NCBI GenBank assembly: GCA_017438745.1
Contig: JAFRUS010000088.1
Span: 80,573 to 144,572, forward strand
DNA: 64,000 nucleotides
Direction of reading: 5' to 3'
Source: Oscillospiraceae bacterium
GTDB lineage: Bacteria > Bacillota > Clostridia > Oscillospirales > Ruminococcaceae
A program made the position numbers and the translations under genes. The notes beneath the pieces are model-generated. The model was not told where the DNA came from. It did not search any database and worked only from the letters and a program-made list of their open reading frames with translations. The first letter of the stretch is position 1. Each line of letters opens with the position of its first letter. Positions 28,235 to 36,617 of this stretch are shown piece after piece.

Positions 28235-29031
28235 TAGTCTATTATGATCGCTTGCTTGTCAAGCTGATTGTATATCATTTTAAAACGGTCTCTGTTGTAT
28301 TTCATCATACCCTTAAGCGGATCGGCAGCAATTACAGTGTTGTCTTTTTTGTCATATCCGCAGAGTACCATGCAGTGTTCATTATTGTACCACTGTACCG
28401 GTGTTTCATTCTGATCGTAGTAAGCATCTGTAAGCTCAACGTCCATCAGATTCATGCTTGCCCATACTATAACAGGAACATCATTGTCGATATATTCGAA
28501 AAGATCATCAAATTCCGTTCCGCTAATGTTCCATGCTGTAACATCCATGGTTCTCTGGATAAGATATCTCTGTGCTGCTTCAACGATAACCGGAGCATAG
28601 CATCCGTAACCGCCGTCTGAAGCAGGATTTCCGATAAACGCCTTGTCAAAGCCTGTGCTTCCGAGAGCAGCAGTTGTGAGATAATTCTTTGCAAGTTCCG
28701 TTTTGGTAACATCATATCCTAAGTAGTTAAGAACACTTGTAAGAGCTGTGACCTCGCATCCTGTCGGGAGTTCCGGCAACTGCATGACGCAGTTCATATT
28801 TATCCTGTGTTCTGACTTTTCAGTTTCTTTGTTTAAATTGACTATCGGATCTTCAGTTTTAACGCTGTCAAGTCCGATTTCCGGTCTGTCATATCTTTCA
28901 ACCAATTCAACCGGAGTAATTTTATTTGTAAACTCATCATCAAACAGATTCTCATTTTTCCTTGCAGAACAGGAACTCAACCCTAACAGCAGCGTACCTG
29001 CAATGATGAGTGGTGTTATTCTGTATTTCAA
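28234..29031 (-). CDS. C39-like (papain-fold) family lipoprotein
   Basis: 265 residues. Lipoprotein signal with Cys21 (LLLGLSSC). The C-terminal domain (about 80-265) has the C39_2 layout: nucleophile Cys92 in LPTGCEVTALTSVLNYLGY, His219 in NNEHCMVLCGYD and Asp237 in ADPLKG, so all three catalytic residues are present. It is a probable extracellular thiol protease or related hydrolase, membrane-anchored. It is transcribed divergently from a dockerin-bearing paralogue. Substrate unknown. Confidence 0.82.
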   Translation of the reverse strand: MKYRITPLIIAGTLLLGLSSCSARKNENLFDDEFTNKITPVELVERYDRPEIGLDSVKTEDPIVNLNKETEKSEHRINMNCVMQLPELPTGCEVTALTSVLNYLGYDVTKTELAKNYLTTAALGSTGFDKAFIGNPASDGGYGCYAPVIVEAAQRYLIQRTMDVTAWNISGTEFDDLFEYIDNDVPVIVWASMNLMDVELTDAYYDQNETPVQWYNNEHCMVLCGYDKKDNTVIAADPLKGMMKYNRDRFKMIYNQLDKQAIIID

Positions 29032-29067
29032 GTAATTTACTTCCTTTAATTCAATTTTTATATTTCT

Positions 29068-29095
29068 ATTATAATGAAAAAAATAATTTTGTCAA
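29068..29095 (-). promoter_or_regulatory. Promoter of the C39-like lipoprotein gene
   Basis: On the minus strand TTGACA (29095-29090), 16 bp, TATAAT (29073-29068). Confidence 0.7.
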
Positions 29096-29204
29096 TAGAC
29101 AAGTTGGATAAAATTTTCGAATATCTCATGTAACCTCTAACGGTAAAATCGCTTTTCAGTTTATAAATCAGTTTGCAACCTGTATTTTTGTACAAATTAT
29201 GCCC

Positions 29205-29233
29205 TTGATAATTTGTGTGTGTTATGATATACT
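29205..29233 (+). promoter_or_regulatory. Promoter of the dockerin/C39-like gene
   Basis: TTGATA (29205-29210), 17 bp, TATACT (29228-29233); about 80 nt leader. Confidence 0.65.
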
Positions 29234-29311
29234 TATACAGGTGTGCTGTTCGATGAGCAGTATACGACGGATTATAATGAAGAAATTATGAAACGGGAAA
29301 AAAGGTGCATT

Positions 29312-30757
29312 ATGAATTTTAAAACATTTGGAAAAGTGCTGTTAGCTGCAGCAACGTTTTCTGCGGTCGTTGTTTCAGGAAGAATAACTGGTCTGACCGG
29401 CAGGAACAGTGCACAGGCTGATTCAGCATACACCTACACTGCTGCAGATATTTTAAAGCTCAAGCAGTGCTTTATGGGCAAAATAGAACTTGCTCCTGAA
29501 GAATATGACAAATATGATTTTAACGGAGACGGTGTTATCAATCTCTGTGACATGAATCTTGCCGCTATGCTTCTGACTCAGGAGATCAAATTACCGGAAG
29601 TTACTACTACTGAGCCGGTTGTCACAGATCTTCCTGAAATTACAATGCCGGTTACAACAGCTCGTTATCAGGATGCTATTCCGGATATACCGTATGCTAC
29701 GGTTATTGAGCCGGAAAAACCTGTAACTGCTTCAGAAACTGTAACTACAGAAGCAACAACAACGACAGAAGTTACTACAACTGAGGCAACGACCACAACG
29801 GAAGCGACAACTACAACAGTTACGACCACCACGGAACCTCCTGTTACCACAACGGTAACAACAACCACTGAGGCGCCGGTCACTACTGAAGAAGAGCTTC
29901 CTTCAGCAGGCGAACCAGTTAAGGTCGAAGTAGACAGCATCCTTCAGATGCCTGAACTTCCGAAGGGCAGTGAAGTTACAGCTCTTTCAATGATCCTTAA
30001 CCATTACGGTTTCAATGCTGACAAAACACTTCTTGCTGAACTTATGCCAAAGTTCAACTTCTACATAATCGATGATGTGCTTTACGGTGCTGACTTTATC
30101 AACACCTATCCTGGAAATCCAGCAAGTGCGGTTTCCGGCTACGGATGCTATACACCTTGTATGGTGACAACAGCCGATAATTATTTCAAGCAGATCGGCG
30201 AGGAAACATATAAGCTTACTGATCTTACAGGTAAGGATTTTGACTCGCTTCTTTCATACATCGATGCTGGAAGACCGGTTATGGTCTGGGCTACTATCGA
30301 TATGATCGAACCTGAATATACTAAGTCCTGGATCACTCCGGACGGAAGAGATGTTCAGTGGTATGAAAACGAACACTGCTTTGTCCTTACAGGATACGAC
30401 AAGGCTGCAAACAGAGTTTATGTCAACGATCCTCAGAAGGGTAAAGTTACATACAGCCTGAGCGTTTTCAGATTCCGTTACAATCAGATGGGCAAATACG
30501 CTGCTGTTCTTTCGGGCGGAGATATAAAGGAAGTAAGTCCGGCACCACCAGTTGTACAGCCTTCAGTACCTTCTGACAGCAAATACCAGATAGGCGACGA
30601 AGTTGAATATTCCGGTCCTGTTTATTATTCAGCCAACGGAGGTAAGTCTGTTGAGGTTGAAGGCACATACGAGATTACTGAGATTCTCGATGATGAGACC
30701 AAGCCTTACAGGATCAGACTTGGCACGGCCGGTTGGGTTCCGATAGACTTCAAGTAA
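29312..30757 (+). CDS. Secreted dockerin-like, Thr-rich linker, C39-like protein with Cys-to-Ser change
   Basis: 481 residues from ATG 29312 (AAAGGTG upstream; an in-frame ATG at 29243 lacks a site). Order: signal peptide (1-35); a half dockerin with one calcium loop DFNGDGVINLCD (about 69-80), the first repeat lacking a loop; a Thr/Glu/Val linker (about 130-200); a C39-like domain (about 205-400); and an SH3-like tail (about 425-481). In the C39 domain the nucleophile position is Ser220 (LPKGSEVTALSMILNHYGF), whereas the divergent paralogue has Cys. His355 (NEHCFVLTGYD) and Asp373 (NDPQKG) remain. It may be a dead or altered peptidase, or a binding module carried on the cellulosome. Confidence 0.83.
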   Translation: MNFKTFGKVLLAAATFSAVVVSGRITGLTGRNSAQADSAYTYTAADILKLKQCFMGKIELAPEEYDKYDFNGDGVINLCDMNLAAMLLTQEIKLPEVTTTEPVVTDLPEITMPVTTARYQDAIPDIPYATVIEPEKPVTASETVTTEATTTTEVTTTEATTTTEATTTTVTTTTEPPVTTTVTTTTEAPVTTEEELPSAGEPVKVEVDSILQMPELPKGSEVTALSMILNHYGFNADKTLLAELMPKFNFYIIDDVLYGADFINTYPGNPASAVSGYGCYTPCMVTTADNYFKQIGEETYKLTDLTGKDFDSLLSYIDAGRPVMVWATIDMIEPEYTKSWITPDGRDVQWYENEHCFVLTGYDKAANRVYVNDPQKGKVTYSLSVFRFRYNQMGKYAAVLSGGDIKEVSPAPPVVQPSVPSDSKYQIGDEVEYSGPVYYSANGGKSVEVEGTYEITEILDDETKPYRIRLGTAGWVPIDFK

Positions 30758-30776
30758 TACTTTTCATAAATAACAG

Positions 30777-30814
30777 AAAATGCTGTGGTGATTTACGTTA
30801 CCACAGCATTTTTT
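30777..30814 (+). terminator. Rho-independent terminator
   Basis: AAAATGCTGTGGT (30777-30789) / ACCACAGCATTTT (30800-30812), perfect, with a T run. Confidence 0.92.
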
Positions 30815-30866
30815 ATGCGCTTTCATAGCTAAAATTTGATATACTAAAAAATCCCTCAAAATTCTA

Positions 30867-30895
30867 TTGACAAGAGTGGCAGTATATGCTATAAT
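30867..30895 (+). promoter_or_regulatory. Sigma-A type promoter
   Basis: Consensus TTGACA (30867-30872), 17 bp, TATAAT (30890-30895), for the large surface protein gene. Confidence 0.85.
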
Positions 30896-30938
30896 TCAAA
30901 TATACCAATGATAAACAATACCAATTGAGGAGAACACT

Positions 30939-33900
30939 ATGAAAACAAAAATTGACATCAAAAAAACTTCGCGCGCATCAGTATCTATCATGCTTTCATT
31001 TCTGATGCTTCCTGTGTACACATTCGGTGCTGCTGTAGCGGACAGTGTCAGGATCTCATCAGCAAAGACAATGGCTGCAGGTGCTGCTGATCTTACGGCG
31101 GATGCAGGGCTTTCTGATTTTAACGGAGTTCTTAAGGATGTTTACGGACTGTTTGCTGCTTCTTCCAGCGAGAAAGAGCTTGAAGAAAATCTTAACGATT
31201 ATTTTTACAGGACTATCAATAACACAGCTTTGACCGAGGATGATGCACAGAGCAGAAAATACATTTCATCACTTGCTGACATATTTTCAGATCCTTCAAA
31301 GGCTGATTTCAAAAATCTTGTATCGCTTAATACGGAATCTTTTAATGCAGAGTATACTGAAGGAGCAGTACTTGCAAATCCGGAAGTTCTCAAAAGCCAG
31401 ATAACCGAGTATATGAAATATTCAGGTCCGCTTAAAATGAGCAGCGGAATCCTCAACAAAGTCGGAGCTTTCAGGGATTTCAGTAAGCAGAACAAGGCTG
31501 TCACAGCAAAGATCGAATATGACAAGAGTCTTGAAAAGATAAACAAGAAATGCGCTGCCGTATGGCGGAGTGCATCAGACTACAACAGCTTCATTACTTC
31601 CGGTACTTTTTCAGGTTCTGTGAATGCTTCGGAAAACGAAAAGCAGGTAAGGGATATTTATAAAAACGCTGTATCCATCATGTATATGTACAAGTATTCT
31701 GAAGACACATACATAAACACTGACAAGCAGGCTGAAAAGGATGTAAAGGATACTGCATCTGCAGAACAGAAGTCAGTTTTAGATGTTGCAGCTGAAAAGC
31801 TCGGCGGTTATGTGGCATCAGATAACGGTGACGATTCCGGATTTATGAGTGAGATAAAAAACATTGCAGCTTCATCTGATTTTGATCACGTAAGAGGGAT
31901 TCGTGGAAAATCAGCAGAACTCGATAAGGTAAAAACATACTGCGACATGTATAAGAAACAGTACGACAAGCTTTCAGATGCTGATAAGAAAAACAACAAG
32001 TCTTTTTACGACCGTGTGTGTGATCTGAGTTATCTTATGGATAAGACAGCTTCTGACGCACGTTTCATCCGAGATGCATGGAAGACACATGCCAATGCTT
32101 ACTGCGGCAATGCTGCCGATATTCTTTCGAATTTCTGTACATCAGCAGATGAGGCTATAGCGTATCTTGAAGATACAAAGGATGGCCTTGAAGGTATTGT
32201 ACTTGCTATCGATTCAGCTGAAAAGGCAGGTCAGAACTGGAAGACAGCTATCTCAGCTCTGTCAGAAGGCGATGTTAAAACCTCCATGCAGAACGAATAC
32301 AACAATGATGTAAAATCACTGAATAAAAACGACATTAATGATTATCTTGCGATAACTGAAAAGAATCTTGCAGCATTTAAAAACTTAAGAAGTTTTGCGG
32401 AAGGACTTAAATTCCACGGTGAGACTGTATGTCAGTATATTGACTATACTTCAGTATTTGCTCCTGTGCTCTGTGACCGTGCTGTTTACAGCCAGAACGA
32501 TACACCTGGTGCTGCAAATGATGAAGTATCTTCTGAGCTCGTTTCAACAGTGAAACTCGGAAGTGAAAGCTATACAGAACAGGGAAGCGGATATAAGTTC
32601 TATAAATATCTTAACGATACATACGGAAATACTTCAGTATCTCAGGCAGATAAGAAATCTGCAAAGGATCTTCTCAAGACAATGAAGGAACTCGGCGATC
32701 CTTCAAAGATCACTCAGAACATGCCGGCTACTGCAAAGACTGATCTCCGCTCAAAAATATCTGATGAAAAACTTAATGCAATAAATGCTTATCTTGCAGT
32801 TCCGGCTGCCGGTGAGAGCTTTACAGCAGCCGGCGGTGATACAGATGCTGAACAGGCACTGGAAAACAGTGAGGCTCTTCAGCAGAACACAGGAGCATAC
32901 TTAAGTCAGATTGGTGACCTTGCCAGTGAGGGTATAGAGGATCTTCTTCTCAGCGAATATATCATGCAGATGTTCAGCTGTTACACATCTGAGACTGAAT
33001 GCAGCGGAGGCAAGGTGAATCCTGTAACTCCTAAGATGATGTCAGGCGTTCAGATGAATGAGCAGAATAACGTTTTCTACCGTTCAGAAGCAGAGTATAT
33101 TCTCTGGGGAAATGAGGACATGGAAAAGAATCTCGCCTACACAAGAGCACTCATTTTCGGTACTAGATTCTCACTCAACAGCGTTTATGCATTTACCGAT
33201 TCCGAGATACGCACAGTTACAACTACAGCTGCTACAGCTATCGCAGGATGGACAGGATTCGGCGTTCCGGTGGTAAAGACTGTGCTCGTTCTTTCCCTCG
33301 CTCTCTCCGAGTCTGTGATTGATCTCAACACGCTTCTTGCAGGTGGCGAGGTGCCGGTATACAAGAATTCATCAACCTGGAATATGAAGCCGTCAGGCCT
33401 TATAAATGCACTTAAGAATAATTCCGGTGAAATAGTGAAGGTGGCATCTGCAAAGGCAGGAAAACAGGTTGAAGATATTTTCGGTAAAATTGAAAACGCA
33501 GCTGAAAATGGTGTTGATGAGCTTACAGATACAGTTAACTCTTATGTGGACGAGTTTGCTGACGAAACAATCGAATCTGCAGTCAATACAGTTAACAATG
33601 TTGTATTTGCCACAGCTCTTTCCGTTATTGACGGAGCTGAACAGAACATGAGCAAGGAAAATATAAAGAAACTCCTTCTTGAAAATCTTGACTCAATCGA
33701 TACTTCTGGTACTGATCTTGGTTCAGTTGCTGCTGCGGAATTAAAGAAGCTTGCAGAAGCTAAAGCAGATGAATTTGCAGGAATGATCAGTAGTGCAGCT
33801 TCATCATCCATCGGCGGAACTAAGGAAAAAATCGAACAGATTAAAACGGATATTGCTGAACAGATCAAAAACACAGTTGATTCATTAAGAAATCCGGTAA

Positions 33901-34442
33901 AGAATACGGTAGACAATGTTGGAAAATCCGTAAAGGAAATAGCAAAGAACGGTATCGGTGCAGCAGGCGAATGTGCTGAAGACTACGCAAAGGATCTTGT
34001 TGGAAACATGGTAACAGGAGCCACTACAGCACTTACTGACAAGTTCGGCAGTGTAAACATAAACGCATCAAAGAAGGCTCCGTCACCGGCAAGCGCTATC
34101 ACACTTACCTATAAGGAATATCTGAGAATATTCCTTATGCTCGGAACAATGTCAGAGGAAAAGGAACGCGCAATGCTTTCAAGAACAGCAATTCTTATCG
34201 ACGTGAACATGAACAACGGATTAAAGAATGCCTCAGCCAGGGGATATACACTTACACCATCAGGAAACTTTGACATCAGCAAGGCAGCTTCAATGGTGAC
34301 AGTAGACGCAGAAGTATCAGTAAACACAATTCTTCCGGGAATCATCATTCCGAATTCAGTAGCAGGCGGCAGCGGTACATCAAATAACGGCATTACAGAC
34401 AGAACAAAAAATATATCTGTAAGAACAGTTCTAAGTTACTGA
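30939..34442 (+). CDS. Large DUF5702-like (TadG/pseudopilin-related) surface protein
   Basis: 1167 residues. The N-terminus has a basic head and one membrane segment (SVSIMLSFLMLPVYTFGAAVADS), followed by ISSAKTMAAGAADLTADAGLSDFNGVLKDVYGLFA. This closely follows DUF5702 proteins (a hydrophobic segment, then an SxxSAK...A..AL..Y...L.D.YGLF pattern) found with Tad-type secretion genes. The long middle is helical and Ala/Lys/Asp-rich; near 860-1010 it is coiled-coil-like. The end has RTAILIDVNMNNGLKNASARGYTLTPSG. No Tad genes are nearby. Single-gene unit with strong promoter and terminator. Confidence 0.7.
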   Translation: MKTKIDIKKTSRASVSIMLSFLMLPVYTFGAAVADSVRISSAKTMAAGAADLTADAGLSDFNGVLKDVYGLFAASSSEKELEENLNDYFYRTINNTALTEDDAQSRKYISSLADIFSDPSKADFKNLVSLNTESFNAEYTEGAVLANPEVLKSQITEYMKYSGPLKMSSGILNKVGAFRDFSKQNKAVTAKIEYDKSLEKINKKCAAVWRSASDYNSFITSGTFSGSVNASENEKQVRDIYKNAVSIMYMYKYSEDTYINTDKQAEKDVKDTASAEQKSVLDVAAEKLGGYVASDNGDDSGFMSEIKNIAASSDFDHVRGIRGKSAELDKVKTYCDMYKKQYDKLSDADKKNNKSFYDRVCDLSYLMDKTASDARFIRDAWKTHANAYCGNAADILSNFCTSADEAIAYLEDTKDGLEGIVLAIDSAEKAGQNWKTAISALSEGDVKTSMQNEYNNDVKSLNKNDINDYLAITEKNLAAFKNLRSFAEGLKFHGETVCQYIDYTSVFAPVLCDRAVYSQNDTPGAANDEVSSELVSTVKLGSESYTEQGSGYKFYKYLNDTYGNTSVSQADKKSAKDLLKTMKELGDPSKITQNMPATAKTDLRSKISDEKLNAINAYLAVPAAGESFTAAGGDTDAEQALENSEALQQNTGAYLSQIGDLASEGIEDLLLSEYIMQMFSCYTSETECSGGKVNPVTPKMMSGVQMNEQNNVFYRSEAEYILWGNEDMEKNLAYTRALIFGTRFSLNSVYAFTDSEIRTVTTTAATAIAGWTGFGVPVVKTVLVLSLALSESVIDLNTLLAGGEVPVYKNSSTWNMKPSGLINALKNNSGEIVKVASAKAGKQVEDIFGKIENAAENGVDELTDTVNSYVDEFADETIESAVNTVNNVVFATALSVIDGAEQNMSKENIKKLLLENLDSIDTSGTDLGSVAAAELKKLAEAKADEFAGMISSAASSSIGGTKEKIEQIKTDIAEQIKNTVDSLRNPVKNTVDNVGKSVKEIAKNGIGAAGECAEDYAKDLVGNMVTGATTALTDKFGSVNINASKKAPSPASAITLTYKEYLRIFLMLGTMSEEKERAMLSRTAILIDVNMNNGLKNASARGYTLTPSGNFDISKAASMVTVDAEVSVNTILPGIIIPNSVAGGSGTSNNGITDRTKNISVRTVLSY

Positions 34443-34463
34443 TCCTACAGTATATTTGACCTG

Positions 34464-34502
34464 AACAGGTGCAGAGACAGAGTGCTTTGCACCTGTTTTT
34501 TC
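34464..34502 (+). terminator. Rho-independent terminator
   Basis: AACAGGTGCA (34464-34473) pairs with TGCACCTGTT (34488-34497), then T run. Confidence 0.88.
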
Positions 34503-34531
34503 TTGTTTTTATCTGTTGAATAGTGTATAAT
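34503..34531 (+). promoter_or_regulatory. Probable promoter of the GNAT gene
   Basis: TTGTTT (34503-34508), 17 bp, TATAAT (34526-34531), starting at the edge of the preceding terminator. Confidence 0.6.
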
Positions 34532-34611
34532 ATTTATATCTGTAATATAAGCAAAACAACGCATAAGTTCTGGAATACGAATAAAGAAAGATATGTGGAG
34601 GACAAAAGAAA

Positions 34612-35082
34612 ATGAGTATAGTTTATGGTGAAGCAACAAAAGATGATATTGATGAACTGATCCGTTTAAGGATAGCATATATGATCGATGATTTCGGAAG
34701 TGTAAGTGAGCATGAAAGTGAATGTATGAGAAAGCAGCTTCCGGATTATTTTAACAGAAAACTCGGAGATGAACTTGTTGCATTTACGGCGAAAGATGAT
34801 GGAAGAATAGTAGCCGTAGCATATCTTCATATCATAGAAATGCCGGCAAATTCGATCCTTTTAAATGGCTTGTACGGTGAAGTACTGAGTGTATATACTG
34901 AACCTGAATACCGCGGAAAAGGTATTTGCACGCAGCTTATCAGAAACCTCGTGGAATACGGCAGAAAACGCGGTCTTGGAAGAATTGATCTGAGTGCAAC
35001 GAAGGAAGGTTATCCGATATATAAGAAGATAGGTTTTGAGGACAAGGAACATCGTTATACTGATATGCGGTATAAATTTTAA
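34612..35082 (+). CDS. GNAT-family N-acetyltransferase
   Basis: 156 residues behind GGAGG. Acetyl-CoA-binding region: YGEVLSVYTEPEYRGKGICTQLIRNLVEYG, with the R-G-K-G loop, then GYPIYKKIGFEDKEH near the C-terminus, both typical of GNAT enzymes. Substrate cannot be inferred. First of a row of small genes separated by a double-hairpin repeat. Confidence 0.85.
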   Translation: MSIVYGEATKDDIDELIRLRIAYMIDDFGSVSEHESECMRKQLPDYFNRKLGDELVAFTAKDDGRIVAVAYLHIIEMPANSILLNGLYGEVLSVYTEPEYRGKGICTQLIRNLVEYGRKRGLGRIDLSATKEGYPIYKKIGFEDKEHRYTDMRYKF

Positions 35083-35146
35083 AAGGTGCATTTTTCTTCG
35101 AAAAATGAATTGATATTTTCCAGTCTGAGACTGGAAAATCACCACG
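35081..35146 (+). repeat. Double-hairpin repeat, copy 1
   Basis: AAAAGGTGCATTTTTC, TTC, GAAAAATGAATTG: stem CATTTTTC (35089-35096) / GAAAAATG (35100-35107). The second hairpin is TTTTCCAGTC (35116-35125), TGA, GACTGGAAAA (35129-35138), then ATCACCACGG. Further copies are near 36.27, 37.54 and 42.08 kb. It starts at the stop codon of the GNAT gene and ends just before the ribosome site of the next gene. Confidence 0.85.
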
Positions 35147-35166
35147 GTACACGGAGGTATGATATA

Positions 35167-36249
35167 ATGAGCAGCGATGTTGAGAGAATAAAAGAAATAA
35201 TTCAGGAATATAATGAAAAGTATGAACAAAGATACGGAAAGGTAGAATTAAGTGCACCTCTGGATGAAAAAGAGATCGTCAGATGGGAAAATGAGAATAG
35301 TTTTAAGCTTCCTGATGAATATCGGGACTGGCTGAAATATACCGGAAAAACCGTTATGCCTTTTTTAAAGATGGAATTCTATTCACCTTCGGATTTTATT
35401 TTGGGTGAGGATTATATAAAGATTGGTGAAAACGATAAATATGATATTGTTATTAGTAAAATTGATAAGGATATATATTCGGTCAGAGACGGTGAGCCGA
35501 GTCATGAATTTTTAACTCTGTTATTTAGCTTTTGGTTAATGGATGTAGAAAGAATCAGTAAACTTCAGGATCATCAGGATGAAATAAGACCTGTACTAAA
35601 AAATGAGATCCAGACAATGATGGGGCAGCTGAAAAAAGCACTTTTACCTGAAAGCGGTGCTGATGAAGCATTTGGATATTTTCTTTCCAGACACATCGTT
35701 TCATATTTGAATTATGACGGAAAATATCCTACTGCGGTTATCAGAAAAGAAACTCTTGATCCTGAAATGATTGTAGCTGGTCCGAATAAATCCGGATGGT
35801 ATCAATGGAAACCTAAAAAAATAACAAAGAAAATCGATTTTGAAGAAGTCGAATCCAAACTCGGATTTAAAGTTCATAAGGAAATCAAAGAATTTATTTC
35901 TTCATATTATTATTACATGATTGATGGAAGTGGTAAAGGATATAATTTTCACAGATACGGAATGACGCCTTATCATAGCCTTGAAGGATCTCTGATCAGT
36001 TCGTTTGATAAAGGATATGGAGGAAGTTACAGGAAATTCGTTGACGGTCAGTATTTTCATCTCGGTTCAGGATGTATAAAGGGAGATGATTCCTATATTT
36101 TTGAAGTGGATAATATCACCGGAGAAGTATATGCTGTTGAATACGGCGATAAAACATGTATAAAAGTAGCGCCGTCGCTTAAAGCATTCTTTCTGAATCT
36201 GATACCAATATTCGAGGATTCAAAGGGATTTATGCAGATGTGTAAATAA
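35167..36249 (+). CDS. SUKH (SMI1/KNR4)-like protein, probably two domains
   Basis: 360 residues from ATG 35167, just after CGGAGGT; upstream in-frame codons come from the repeat and are not counted. Residues 1-110 have the SMI1/KNR4 pattern: LDEKEIVRWENENSFKLPDEYRDWLKYTGK. Residues about 220-355 look like a second, diverged copy: FEEVESKLGFKVHKEIKEFISSYYYYM ... FEVDNITGEVYAVEYGD. Proteins of this superfamily often act as immunity proteins against secreted toxins, but many have no known partner, and no toxin gene is seen nearby. Confidence 0.75.
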   Translation: MSSDVERIKEIIQEYNEKYEQRYGKVELSAPLDEKEIVRWENENSFKLPDEYRDWLKYTGKTVMPFLKMEFYSPSDFILGEDYIKIGENDKYDIVISKIDKDIYSVRDGEPSHEFLTLLFSFWLMDVERISKLQDHQDEIRPVLKNEIQTMMGQLKKALLPESGADEAFGYFLSRHIVSYLNYDGKYPTAVIRKETLDPEMIVAGPNKSGWYQWKPKKITKKIDFEEVESKLGFKVHKEIKEFISSYYYYMIDGSGKGYNFHRYGMTPYHSLEGSLISSFDKGYGGSYRKFVDGQYFHLGSGCIKGDDSYIFEVDNITGEVYAVEYGDKTCIKVAPSLKAFFLNLIPIFEDSKGFMQMCK

Positions 36250-36262
36250 TCTGCAGTTCAGT

Positions 36263-36325
36263 GAAAAGGTGCATTTTTCTGCGAAAAATGAATTGAATAT
36301 TTCCAGTCTGAGACTGGAAAATCAT
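36263..36325 (+). repeat. Double-hairpin repeat, copy 2
   Basis: AAAAGGTGCATTTTTCTGCGAAAAATGAATTG followed by TTTCCAGTCTGAGACTGGAAA and ATCA. It is nearly identical to copy 1 and again fills the gap before a small gene. Confidence 0.85.
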
Positions 36326-36364
36326 TTTACGGAAGTTATAAAGATATTTTGGGAGGAGACAATT

Positions 36365-36595
36365 ATGGGATGGATCATTGTAACGGCAGTTGTTATTGCT
36401 GCGGCTTTTATTTTATGTGCTTTATACGTTAAACAGATAGCAAAGCATAAGTTCAGATGTAAGGAGTGTTCGGAAGAGTTTACATTAAACTGGAAAACTA
36501 TCCTTTTCTCACAGCATTATGATAATCAGTACGAGATCAGATGCCCACACTGCGGCCATAAAGGTTGTACTGAAATTTCCGGGAAAGATAAATAG
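36365..36595 (+). CDS. Small membrane protein with zinc ribbon
   Basis: 76 residues from ATG 36365, preceded by GGGAGGAGAC. One N-terminal membrane segment (GWIIVTAVVIAAAFILCALYV) and a cytoplasmic zinc ribbon, CKECSEEFTLNW ... CPHCGHKGC. No known function. The longer in-frame extension back to 36269 is repeat sequence. Confidence 0.72.
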   Translation: MGWIIVTAVVIAAAFILCALYVKQIAKHKFRCKECSEEFTLNWKTILFSQHYDNQYEIRCPHCGHKGCTEISGKDK

Positions 36596-36617
36596 AGATA
36601 CACGGAGGAATGAACAG

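Noticed and set aside
29668..29940. Minus-strand Val-rich frame of 90 codons
   Set aside because: It is the reverse of the Thr-rich linker codons in the dockerin protein, a common artefact of repeats.
36269..36364. N-terminal extension MHFSAKNELN... of the zinc-ribbon gene
   Set aside because: It is translated repeat sequence; the same peptide-like text appears before the SUKH gene at 35086. The real start, with GGAGGAG, is at 36365.
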